Below, one piece after another: positions 55,389 to 63,916 of a DNA stretch of 64,000 nucleotides (positions are counted from its first letter, which is position 1; each line of letters opens with the position of its first letter). The translations under genes were made by a program, and so were the position numbers. The stretch is from CAUZWH01 sp965224275. GTDB taxonomy: Bacteria > Pseudomonadota > Alphaproteobacteria > SHVV01. The DNA lies in NCBI GenBank assembly GCA_965224275.1, contig CBDCYR010000016.1, positions 158,036 to 222,035 of the forward strand. The letters are read 5' to 3'. The notes below the pieces were generated by a model. It was not told the origin of the DNA, made no database searches, and worked only from the letters and a program-made list of their open reading frames with translations.

Positions 55389-56528
55389 TTGACGGTGGAA
55401 TTGAAAAAGTATCTTGGGCGCGAGCAGTCCTATATTAAACACCTCTTCCTGACTCAATACCTTCGGGCTGCAGCCTACAAGACTCTCCAAGGCCGATCGG
55501 CCACCTTCAATTTTGTCGATGCTTTCGCGGGCCCATGGCAGGTTTCAGACGAGACCTATTCAGACGCCTCTTTCGATCAGGCATTGCGCACGCTTGAAGC
55601 GGTGCGCGCCCATCTCGGCAAAAGCGGTATCGATGGTATAACAATCAGGTTCTGTTTCTGTGAGCGCAGGGCCGACGCCATTAACCGTCTTCGTCACTAT
55701 GCCGAGCTAAATAGTAGATTCGAGATTCATGTGTTTCATGGATTGTTCGAGGATCACCTAGAGGAAATCGCAGCCATCTGCCGCAATGGCTTCACGTTTA
55801 CCTTCATCGACCCTACGGGCTGGAATATCCGCTCGGAGCCCGTATTGCAGTTTCTGCGCGCGCAGCGTGGAGAATTTCTTTTGAATTTCATGTCAGAGCA
55901 CGTCAATCGTCATGCTGAGTACTCGCAAGTTGCAGCGTCGTTCGGACGATTCCTTGCGGACCCTGAATGGGCCGCCGATTTCGACTCTCTGCCTCCCTAT
56001 TGGAGTAATGAGGAGCGAGTGTTGCATTTGCTTAGATGCAAGATAAAGACGAACGGAGCGGCGACTTATCTGCCCGATTTTCCGATATTTAAGCCGCGAG
56101 AGCAACGGGTAAAGATGCGGCTTATCCTAGGTACACATTCGTCGAAAGGACTCGAAGTCTTTCGAGATATTCAGGGCAAAGTCGAACGTCTAGAAATGGA
56201 GACGCGCAACCAACTGCGCAATCCCGCGGACCATCAAGTCAGCTTGTTTACAGACGAAGAGATCGCAGCCATGCAGCAGGACTCGGCGGGTATCGGATGC
56301 AAAATATACCAGCGTGAAGTGGAAACACGAATAATCGAACTCCTGGAAAGAGCACGCACGATGACGTTCGGCGCTGTCACTATCGAGATCCTTGAAAATG
56401 TCCCGATGAGGCTGACACAGATTAAAAAGCTTGCCAATGAGATGAAATTCCGGGAGGTGATCTCATTCGAATTGCCGCAGGGCAAGCGCGTTCCGCAACC
56501 AGAAACCCAAATCTCACTTGCTAGTTAG
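55389..56528 (+). CDS. tcmP: Three-Cys-motif partner protein TcmP
   Basis: 379 aa from a TTG at 55389; a GTG two codons later is equally possible. The N-terminal half looks like a Rossmann-type methyltransferase: FNFVDAFAGPW (residues 41-50, SAM-loop-like), FCFCERRADAINRLRHY (acidic end of strand 2) and FTFIDPTGW (137-145, in the place of the DPPY motif). After about residue 160 it becomes helical and ends with EVETRIIELLERARTMTFGAVTIEILENVPMRLTQIKKLANEMK, which resembles a winged-helix tail. TcmP is named for its constant pairing with Gp37/Gp68 three-Cys proteins. The pair lies between two IS5 copies and has no other obvious partner. Function unknown. Confidence 0.87.
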   Translation: MTVELKKYLGREQSYIKHLFLTQYLRAAAYKTLQGRSATFNFVDAFAGPWQVSDETYSDASFDQALRTLEAVRAHLGKSGIDGITIRFCFCERRADAINRLRHYAELNSRFEIHVFHGLFEDHLEEIAAICRNGFTFTFIDPTGWNIRSEPVLQFLRAQRGEFLLNFMSEHVNRHAEYSQVAASFGRFLADPEWAADFDSLPPYWSNEERVLHLLRCKIKTNGAATYLPDFPIFKPREQRVKMRLILGTHSSKGLEVFRDIQGKVERLEMETRNQLRNPADHQVSLFTDEEIAAMQQDSAGIGCKIYQREVETRIIELLERARTMTFGAVTIEILENVPMRLTQIKKLANEMKFREVISFELPQGKRVPQPETQISLAS

Positions 56529-56772
56529 TGCCTGTCCAAAAATCCCCTCTGGTGAGTCCCGGAACCGGATTTGGAGAACGGTTCAAAGAGCGTAGCCTGG
56601 CATGAATTCCGGTTCGGCCAACCTTGGCGCCGGAGATGGACACACTCGTCCCTGCCATCTGTTGCAGGACGCCACAAGACAGCGATACTCCGGTAAGCGG
56701 TAGGCACCCGGCCCGGGCGGTCCGTCTCTATAATTCAGAGCACAGGGTCGGGTCGGCGCGTCTTTCGTTTCA

Positions 56773-57052
56773 TTACTTGTATGTGATGAAGCCTAACACG
56801 CCCTCGCCTTTGGCACGGCGTAGTGTGTAACCACGATTGCCGCGTTTCAACTTCAGGGCATTCTCAAAGCCCGCGAGAGCCTCGACGATCCTCATCGCCA
56901 CGGGATCTGGGGTTCCCTTGGCTTGTGAGTCAGCCTCGCGCTTCAGCCACTTGGCAAAGACCTCTTCGGCGAGCTCGTCACCGGAGAGATTTGCGAAGTG
57001 CTTTCAATTTTCACACTAGACCTCTGGTGAGTCCGCTTTCATCGATAGCCAT
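56773..57052 (-). pseudogene. Decayed paralogue of the 97-aa hypothetical gene at 62.0 kb
   Basis: The minus strand reads MAIDESGLTRGLV-stop-KLKALRKS, then a frameshift, then DELAEEVFAKWLKREADSQAKGTPDPVAMRIVEALAGFENALKLKRGNRGYTLRRAKGEGVLGFITYK. This matches the intact protein encoded at 62009-62302 along its whole length, with many substitutions. One stop and one frameshift near the N-terminus disable it. Confidence 0.82.
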
Positions 57053-57704
57053 TCCGTTACCTCGCATTTCCAAACGCCCGCGACCCGACCGGCATGTTTA
57101 TATACTACAAGGCGCAAACGTTTCTACATTCGCCACCGCCGAAGAAAATGCAAATAGGCACGGAATTTGATGAAAAGGGCTTATCCCCTTGCTTCCGGCG
57201 TCCACAATATCTGGGGGACGCCGCAGACTTAGCCTTGGCGCGGTGAACCATAGAATACTAATAAAATCAAAGGCTTATCCCTCTTCTTCCGGTCACACCA
57301 GATGTTGATCGGCCTTCTACGTTCCAGGCGCGGTTTTCGGACCGTGCCGGGCGATGTGCGAGAGCTTTTGAACTTGGGGAAGTAGGTTTCTAGTGCTGTC
57401 AGGCAGGCTGGATGTTATTCGGCATGCAGGTTCGACGCCGATCGGCGTGCTAACCTTTTGAGATTTCTCGATTCTGGGGGGTCAAACTTGTGCGCCGAAT
57501 AACAGAGGAGAAACCCTACATAGATACTCCCAGGTAATGTGCCGAAATAGAAGACTAGACCCGTCAGCATCTGGCCCAAGCCCGCTCGTGCAGGCTCAAT
57601 ATCGATGGAGTGTTATTCGGCTCCGAACCTTGCCTCCCCAGACTTTCACGATGTCAATAGGTTAGCATGCTGATCGGTGTCGAATACGCGCGGCGAAAAA
57701 CAGT
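57053..57704. other. Non-coding accessory stretch
   Basis: About 650 bp without a supported gene. Two imperfect direct repeats of GGCTTATCCC followed by CTTCCGG-type sequence (about 57178 and 57269) and three GTTATTCGG/CCGAATAAC motifs (about 57414, 57492 and 57611) are visible. They may be remains of mobile DNA. No further structure was recognised. Confidence 0.4.
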
Positions 57705-58136
57705 TCATCCCTCGATGCGCTCTGCGTCCAGTCCCTTGAAGCGGTCGAAATCGCGATCCTCGGTCACAAGTCGGGAGATACCGCTCTCCCGGCAGAGCGC
57801 CACGATCTGGGCATCGAAGACGAGGTTGCCGATGGCATTCGCTTCCCGGACCGCTTCCATCAAAAGCGCCGGATAGTCGGAGCCGGGACAAAGCACGGTC
57901 ACGCTCGGCGAGGCAAGCAGCCTGCTCAGCGCCTCGCACGCCTCATCCGCCGAGTAGGGCGGATCGAACAGTCTCGGGTGGGTTATGACGCGAACGAATT
58001 CCCCGATGCAGAATACCGGAATTCCCCAGCGGGACGGTGCCTCGGCGAGGGCGACAACGCGCGCGTGGGCGGCGGCGTGTTTGGGCGACTCCTCACGGTG
58101 CGCATGGACAAGAACGTTGGTGTCGACTGCGATCAA
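57705..58136 (-). CDS. vapC: PIN-domain toxin, VapC family
   Basis: 143 aa from a TTG at 58136 that overlaps the antitoxin stop (TTGA). PIN-domain acidic residues: Asp5 in IAVDTNVLVHAH, Glu in CIGEFVRVITHPR, Asp in GNLVFDAQIVALCRE and Asp in LVTEDRDFDRF. These hold Mg2+ for RNA cleavage; many VapC toxins cut initiator tRNA or rRNA. The target here is not deducible. It appears intact. Confidence 0.88.
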   Translation of the reverse strand: MIAVDTNVLVHAHREESPKHAAAHARVVALAEAPSRWGIPVFCIGEFVRVITHPRLFDPPYSADEACEALSRLLASPSVTVLCPGSDYPALLMEAVREANAIGNLVFDAQIVALCRESGISRLVTEDRDFDRFKGLDAERIEG

Positions 58137-58372
58137 TCTCGGGCGTCCATCCGCTCGTAGAGCATGTCCCGGTCGTCCAGATTCACCCCGGCGACCGGCC
58201 GGCCTCGCTTGGTCAGTAGTTCGGCGCGAAAGGGACGCGCAATACTGCTCGGGGGTTGAAGGTAATCGCGCAGGGCGCGTTCGATCAGCCGCGTGAGAGT
58301 TTCGCCCTCTCGGGCAGCACGCTCCTTGGCGGCGCGGATCAGCCGGTTGTCGAAGTTGAGGGTGGTTTTCAT
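58133..58372 (-). CDS. vapB: Ribbon-helix-helix antitoxin, VapB family
   Basis: 79 aa. The N-terminal MKTTLNFDNRLIRAAKERAAREGETLTRLIERALRDYLQ is a typical ribbon-helix-helix DNA-binding fold. The tail PVAGVNLDDRDMLYERMDARD should wrap the toxin. It is the first gene of the pair and probably autoregulates its own promoter just upstream. Its TGA overlaps the toxin start, giving translational coupling. Confidence 0.87.
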   Translation of the reverse strand: MKTTLNFDNRLIRAAKERAAREGETLTRLIERALRDYLQPPSSIARPFRAELLTKRGRPVAGVNLDDRDMLYERMDARD

Positions 58373-58565
58373 GCAGACGTATGTATCCCGACAACCAGAT
58401 TTCTGTCAATCTGCTCTCGGTGACGGTCGGCAACGCCCAGGATCGGGGCGTATCCCGGTGGCGGCTAACGCTAGTGAAGCCAAGATACCTATCGATTTCT
58501 CTACAGGTGATGGAGTTTCCGGTCTGCCCGCCCCGGCGCCTTATCTGTCCATGGCCTGCATGAGA

Positions 58566-60016
58566 GGGTCGTGTCCCAGGACGTGGTGTAGGAGTTGTTG
58601 GAGCCTCTGTTAGCTGTGGGTAGGCGGCTTGCCGTAGCGACCGCCGAGAGTCTGGCGTAGGCAAGCCGGCTATCCACAGCGGAGGCCATCGCGGTTCCGG
58701 TTTAGGGTTGGGCTAGTGCAAACCAACCTGACCCGAAGGAGAACCACGATGACCCAGGACATGATGACCCTGCGCGCGCTTTTGGAGAAGAGCTCCGATG
58801 CCGATCTGCTTCGCGAGATGATCGGCTTCACGGCCGAGCGGCTGATGGCACTGGAGGTCGAGGGCCTGACCGGCGCCGCTCACGGCGAGCGCTCGGCGGA
58901 TCGTATCACCCACCGCAACGGCTACCGCGACCGGTCCTGGGAGACGCGGGCCGGCACGGTCGAGCTGAAGATCCCGAAGCTGAGGAAGGGGAGCTACTTC
59001 CCGGGCTTCCTGGAGCCGCGGCGGATGGCCGAGAAGGCGCTGGCTGCGGTGATCCAGGAGGCCTACATCCAGGGCGTGTCGACCCGCTCGGTCGACGACC
59101 TGGTGCAGGCCATGGGCATGTCGGGCGTCTCCAAGAGCCAGGTCTCCAGGCTGTGCGGCGAGATCGACGATAAGGTCAACGGCTTCCTCGATCGATCGCT
59201 GGAGGGCGACTGGCCCTATCTGTGGCTCGACGCAACCTATGTAAAGGTGCGCGAGGCCGGGCGCATCGTCTCGGTCGCGGTGACCGTGGCTGTGGCCGTC
59301 AACGACCAGGGCCGCCGCGAGGTCCTGGGCATGGCGATCGGCGCGTCTGAGGCCGAGGCCTTCTGGACCGAGTTCCTGCGCTCGCTGGCCCGGCGCGGGC
59401 TGCGCGGCGTGAAGCTGGTGATCTCCGACGACCACAAGGGCCTGAAGGCCGCCGCGACCCGGATCCTCGGCGCCACATGGCAGCGCTGCCGCGTGCACTT
59501 CGCCCGCAACCTGCTGGCCCATGCCGGCCGCCAGGGCCGGCGCGTCGTCTCCGCCTTCGTCGCCACCGCCTTCGCCCAGGAGGACGCCGACAGCGCGAAG
59601 GTCCAGTGGCGCCAGGTCGCCGACCAGCTCAGGCTCAAGGTGCCCAAGCTGGCAGTTCTCATGGACGAAGCCGAGCACGACGTCCTCGCCTACATGAGCT
59701 TCCCCAGGGAGCACCGCCAGAAATTGCACTCCACAAACCCGATCGAACGGCTCCATGCCGAGGTCAAGCGTCGCACCAACGTCGTCGGTATCTTTCCCAA
59801 CGAAGCCGCCATCACACGGCTCGTCGGCGCCATCCTTCTCGAGCAGAACGACGAGTGGGCCGTCTCAAGGAGATACATGACGCTGGAATCCATCGCTCCG
59901 CTGAGCGATGATGTCCCCATCACGCTGCCCACCGTGGCAGCCTGAACGTCCCGGCCCTACCCGCCGGGAGCAGCGTAGAGCGCAACGCTCTTACACCACT
60001 CCGCGGGACACGATCC
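58566..60016 (+). mobile_element. IS256-family insertion sequence (second type)
   Basis: About 1451 bp. The left end GGGTCGTGTCCC and the complement of the right end, GGATCGTGTCCC, form the inverted repeats, with GTGGTGTA continuing the match. Flanks share ATGAGA (possibly 7 bp, ATGAGAG), shorter than the usual 8-9. The right flank was then split by IS5 copy 2, which landed within it. It is a different element from the one at 14.7 kb. Confidence 0.8.
58749..59945 (+). CDS. IS256-family transposase (second type)
   Basis: 398 aa from the ATG at 58749 with AAGGAGAACC upstream. Mutator-type DDE residues: Asp in LWLDATYVKV, Asp in VISDDHKGLKAA, Glu in STNPIERLHAEVKRR. WQRCRVHFARN after the second Asp is the family Cys-His pair. 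It is full length and intact. Confidence 0.95.
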   Translation: MTQDMMTLRALLEKSSDADLLREMIGFTAERLMALEVEGLTGAAHGERSADRITHRNGYRDRSWETRAGTVELKIPKLRKGSYFPGFLEPRRMAEKALAAVIQEAYIQGVSTRSVDDLVQAMGMSGVSKSQVSRLCGEIDDKVNGFLDRSLEGDWPYLWLDATYVKVREAGRIVSVAVTVAVAVNDQGRREVLGMAIGASEAEAFWTEFLRSLARRGLRGVKLVISDDHKGLKAAATRILGATWQRCRVHFARNLLAHAGRQGRRVVSAFVATAFAQEDADSAKVQWRQVADQLRLKVPKLAVLMDEAEHDVLAYMSFPREHRQKLHSTNPIERLHAEVKRRTNVVGIFPNEAAITRLVGAILLEQNDEWAVSRRYMTLESIAPLSDDVPITLPTVAA

Positions 60017-60020
60017 ATGA

Positions 60021-60952
60021 GAGGCCAACCCGAAACTAGTTGAGTGATTTCAGTCGGTTGTGGCTTACTCGGTTGTGTCAAAGCAAACGAGGAGGCACAA
60101 CATGTGGACCGAAATCACTCGCCCGAATTATGAGCGCCGTGGCGGGCGCTACGCAAGCGACCTGACGGATCGAGAGTGGGCGTTGATCGCGCCGCTCATG
60201 CCGCCGCGCAAGAAGATCGGCCGGCCGAGGACGACGGACCTGCGCCATGTCATGGATGCGGTCATGTACATGGCCTCGACGGGCTGCCAGTGGGCGATGT
60301 TGCCGAACGACTTCCCTCCGCCTTCCACGGTCCAGCGCTATTTCTACGACTGGCGCTCCAACGGCCTGCTGGAGAGCATCAACCATCACCTGGTCATGGC
60401 GGCCCGGGAGCTGGAAGGACGCGAGGCCGGCCCGAGCGCCGGGGTGATCGACAGCCAGAGCGTGAAAACCACGGAAAGCGGTGGTGTTCGGGGCTATGAC
60501 GCGGGCAAGAAGATCAAGGGCCGCAAGCGTCACATCGTCACCGATACACTCGGCCTGCTGGTCGGCCTGATCGTGCACGCAGCCGATATCCAGGACCGCG
60601 ACGGCGCGCCCGAGGTCCTCAAATCGATCCGTCATCGCTTCCCCCGGCTGCGTCACCTCTTCGCCGACGCCGCCTACGCGGGACCGAAACTCGAGGGCGC
60701 CCTTGAGGACATCGGCCGCTGGAAGCTCGAGATCATCAAGCGCTCAGACACCGCCCAGGGCTTCGAGCTCCTGCCCAGACGATGGGTCGTCGAGAGGACC
60801 TTCGCCTGGCTCAACCGATGCCGTCGACTGGCCAAGGATTGGGAGAAATCAATCGCCTCCGCACAGGCATGGATTCTTGTCGCCAACATCCGACTCCTCA
60901 CAAGGCGGCTCGCAAGGTACTGTTATCAAACATAGAGTTTCGAGTCGGACTC
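60021..60952 (+). mobile_element. IS5-family insertion sequence, copy 2
   Basis: 932 bp, apparently identical to copy 1 except for one base in the transposase gene (T at 54225 against A at 60709). Flanked by TGA on both sides (60018-60020 and 60953-60955). It was inserted into the right flank duplication of the IS256 element. Same orientation as copy 1, so homologous recombination between them would excise about 6.5 kb. Confidence 0.92.
60102..60935 (+). CDS. IS5-family transposase (copy 2)
   Basis: 277 aa, identical to copy 1 except Asp at residue 203 (GALEDIGRWKLE) where copy 1 has Val. DDE residues and ribosome site are as in copy 1. Which of the two variants is ancestral cannot be decided here. 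Confidence 0.95.
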   Translation: MWTEITRPNYERRGGRYASDLTDREWALIAPLMPPRKKIGRPRTTDLRHVMDAVMYMASTGCQWAMLPNDFPPPSTVQRYFYDWRSNGLLESINHHLVMAARELEGREAGPSAGVIDSQSVKTTESGGVRGYDAGKKIKGRKRHIVTDTLGLLVGLIVHAADIQDRDGAPEVLKSIRHRFPRLRHLFADAAYAGPKLEGALEDIGRWKLEIIKRSDTAQGFELLPRRWVVERTFAWLNRCRRLAKDWEKSIASAQAWILVANIRLLTRRLARYCYQT

Positions 60953-61161
60953 TGAGAGACGAAGCGTTCCGTTCCGATGCCTTTTACAAGGGATCGTCGG
61001 CGTGATGGGGTACCGTGCGGTGGTCTGGGTCTGGGTGTAGTCGATTATCCCGCCAACCACGGGGGGACGCTCGCCGCCCATCACCGCGCCGGAAGCAAAC
61101 GTATGTCACAAATCGTGGAGCCGCACTTCCTAATGGTCGGCGCCGCCTGATCATCAATTGT

Positions 61162-61804
61162 CTACGCGGCAGCGACGCGTGTCGGCGACAGGGAACACTG
61201 GCCACGATCGCGGTTGGGCTCAACCTCGCAGTCCAGAATCCGGCTGAGTTGGTCCGCGCCACCAACATAATCGCCATCGATCCAAATTTGCGGCACCGTA
61301 ATAGGGGTCTTGGGACCAACGATGGGTTTGACCCGGGCAAGCATTTCGTAAAGTGCCCGAGGGTCCTTGACCACATCGTGATATTCATAGTCGATGCTGG
61401 CCTGTTTCAAATATCCCTTGGCACGGACGCAGTGGGGGGCAGGTGGCCTTGCCGAACAAATGATTGCCCTCAACCGATGATCGCCTGGCATGGGCATCGA
61501 TGATAGCTTCTGTCAGCACGCCGCGGTTAAGGGCATGGCCCTGGCTTACCACCCGGCCTTCAACCATGACGATGGGCGCGTGCCAACCGCGCTTGAGCAA
61601 CGGCTTCCACCATTCGCTCAGCCATTCGCGGACATCGAGCGCCACCGGAACGCCGGCAAGCTCGGTTTCGAACGTGTCGGAGATGACATCGAGGGTCAGT
61701 GAACACTCGCCGCAGGGGATATTGACCCTGAATGGACCCCACGTGCCGGCCCAACGGTATAAGACAATTTGGACATCTTTTGCTGTAGTTCCAGGATCCG
61801 ACAT
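61162..61804 (-). pseudogene. Two-domain glutaredoxin-like protein, frameshifted in its second active site
   Basis: From the ATG at 61804 (AAGGAG upstream), domain 1 is thioredoxin-like: VLYRWAGTWGPFRVNIPCGECSLTLDVISDTF with CGEC at residues 31-34, ending WHAPIVMVEGRVVSQGHALNRGVLTEAI. Domain 2 begins NHLFGKATCP and, in the next frame, continues HCVRAKGYLKQASIDYEYHDVVKD, then TVPQIWIDGDYVGGADQLSRILD, a glutaredoxin with a CPHC site. The break is a run of six C where five would keep frame (about 61433-61438). It could be a slippage mutation, a phase-variable tract or a base error. The domain order suggests a thiol-disulfide relay protein. Confidence 0.75.
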
Positions 61805-62008
61805 GATGTGAAGCTTTACTCCTTCCCTACGGCACTGTTTGTTTGGCACATGGTCCGTTGTGGCAAAACGATGCCGTCGCAGGGCAATGGTTTATTTGCT
61901 CAAGCGCGCACTCCATTGCCCGTAAACTGCTGCGGAACAGTGGCAATCGGTTATATCAAAGGCGCGCTACTCTACGGTGAAAGAAGTTGGAAGTGAGAGG
62001 TTCAAGAA

Positions 62009-62302
62009 ATGGCTATCGATGAAACCGGGCTCACCAAAGGTCTAATGAGAAAATTGAACGCACTTCGGAAATCTGTTGGCGACGACCTCGCCGAAGAGGT
62101 TTTCGCAAAGTGGTTGGAGCGCCAGGCTGCCTCGCAAGCCAAAGAAAACCCCGATCCCGTGGCGATGAAGATCGGAGAGGCTCTCGCGGGCTTTGTGAAT
62201 GATCCGAAGTTCAATCTCGGCAATCATGGTTACACACTACGCCGCGCCAAAGGCAAGGGCGCGTCGGGCTTCATCGCATACAAGAATGAAAAGGCGAAAT
62301 AA
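62009..62302 (+). CDS. Hypothetical 97-aa protein (intact member of a duplicated family)
   Basis: 97 aa: MAIDETGLTKGLMRKLNALR, then SVGDDLAEEVFAKWLERQAA, and a C-terminal NLGNHGYTLRRAKGKGASGFIAYKNEKAK. Helical first half, basic tail. GTGAGAGG lies upstream of the ATG. Family unknown to me; the decayed copy at 56.8 kb shows that it travels with this accessory DNA. A nucleic-acid-binding role is possible from the basic tail but unproven. Confidence 0.7.
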   Translation: MAIDETGLTKGLMRKLNALRKSVGDDLAEEVFAKWLERQAASQAKENPDPVAMKIGEALAGFVNDPKFNLGNHGYTLRRAKGKGASGFIAYKNEKAK

Positions 62303-62344
62303 GCGCAGCCCTGTCTTCTATGCTCGACGGATCGGCTTGCTATT

Positions 62345-62564
62345 ATGTGTGGCATGAACGAACGAGGATCCAACGGGCGCCGCGAATTCGGGCCGTTAGC
62401 TGCTGTTGTGGCTGCTGGCGGGGGTCATCTCGACGTCTACGTTCCGCTTCATGCCGCAGGCGACACCGTCGGAGATGTTCGGAATGTGGCTGCCGATGGC
62501 GTTGTCGCTCATCGTCGTAGCGGCTTGGCGCTGGCGTGCCGCCGGAACGTGGTACACGGCGTAA
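62345..62564 (+). pseudogene. Possible small membrane protein, frameshifted
   Basis: An ATG frame gives MNERGSNGRREFGPL. A neighbouring frame gives LLLWLLAGVISTSTFRFMPQ and MFGMWLPMALSLIVVAAWRWRAAGTWYTA, then a stop. Joined by a one-base shift near 62400 they make a two-helix membrane protein of about 70 aa. This is weak evidence: the hydrophobic frame could be chance. Confidence 0.3.
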
Positions 62565-62737
62565 CGATCTGTTTTCCGGCCTTCGGGTCACCGATTTTGA
62601 GGGCAGGGCGACCATAGCTTTCAATGTAGGCGCGAATACCGTGACGTTCCTCAGAATTGTCGACGGAGGCCGTGATATAGACGCTTCGATGAGTCATAAA
62701 ATGCATCACCACTATCGAACGGGTTGCCCGGTAATCA

Positions 62738-63916
62738 CTACCTCTCCGCCGCGTCGAGGTCCTGATCTATACTGTCTCCGATGCGGGCGGCGGATGCCTT
62801 GACGGTGTCGCGGGCAAGATGGGCGTATCGAGCGGTCGTCTGGACCTGCGTGTGTCCCAGCAATTTGCCGATCATGGGCAAGCCCTCGCCGAGCGCGAGC
62901 GCGCGGGAAGCGAACGAATGGCGGAGGTCGTGAATGCGCACATCGTCGAGTCCGGCGCGTCCCCGGATGCGCCGCCAGGGGTGCTGCAGGTCGGTGAGGT
63001 GTGAGCCCGGTTTGCGGCCCGCGATCACCCACGGATTGTCCTCATCACGGGGCAGGGAGGTCAGCAACCGTACCGCGGAGGGCGCCAGGGGAACCGCTCG
63101 CCCCCCAGTCTTGGTGTCGGGGAGCCGAAGCTCTCCCGCGTCGAGATCGACATGCTGCCAGCGCAGCTTTTGGATCTCCGAGAGCCGGCAGCCGGTCAGC
63201 ATCAGGAGACGGATCGCGGCTACCGCCGAGCGGGTTTCCGACCCGTCCTCCAGAATCTCGTCGAGGACCCGGCCGAGCCGCTGGAACTCCTCTACACTCA
63301 GGAACCGCTCGCGCTTCTCCTCCTTGTAGCGCTTGACGTGCAGACAGGGGTTTGAGCCGTCCGGACGCAGACCCCACAACTCGGCCAAGTTGAACATTTT
63401 TGAAAGCACCCCGAGGGTCCGGTTGGCCTGATAGGGAGTCTCCCGCATGCCATGGTGCAGTTCGGCGATGTCGCTCCGCTGGATCTCCGTCACCTTGCGG
63501 GTTCCGATCCTGGGGTCGATGAAGAACTTCACCGAACGCTGGTACTCGTAGGCCGTGCTCGGCTTGCAATGGACCGGGACATACTCTTCCAAAAACCGCT
63601 TTGCCCAGAACCTTCATCGTTGCCGCCTTGCGGCCCTTGTCTCGGAGGGCGCGCCGGATCCTTACCGCCCTTGGCCTCCGAGATCAGCGCCATGGCACGC
63701 CGCCGTGCGGTCTCCGGCGTAACCGCCCCATGGGCGGCCCAGGGTCATGCGGCGTAGCCGACCGTTGGCGCGGAATTGGACAACATAGTACTTGCGCCCC
63801 GAGGCGCGGACACGCAGGCCAAAACCGGGGAGATCGTCGTCCCAATAGAACTTGTCCGATCCGTCGCCGGTGATCCTGTCGACGGTTCGCTTGGTGATCT
63901 TGATCTGAGCGGGCAT
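62738..63916 (-). pseudogene. Tyrosine recombinase (P4-type integrase) with several frameshifts
   Basis: The N-terminal arm-binding domain is in one frame (KITKRTVDRITGDGSDKFYWDDDLPGFGLRVRASGRKYYVVQFRANGRLRRMTLGR). The linker passes through two others (AVTPETARRRAMALISEAKGGKDPA; then RALRDKGRKAATMKVLGK). The core and catalytic domains return from 63592: EEYVPVHCKPSTAYEYQRSV, TGCRLSEIQKLRW (Arg), HDLRHSFASRAL (His-x2-Arg) and TTARYAHL (Tyr). All catalytic residues survive, but at least three frameshifts between about 63600 and 63740 should abolish the full protein. It is the likely vehicle of an integrated element at this end. Confidence 0.82.

Noticed and set aside
58137..58664. A 319-aa fusion extending the VapC frame upstream
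   Set aside because: The extra part is the antitoxin gene read out of frame; the pair has a normal VapB-VapC overlap.
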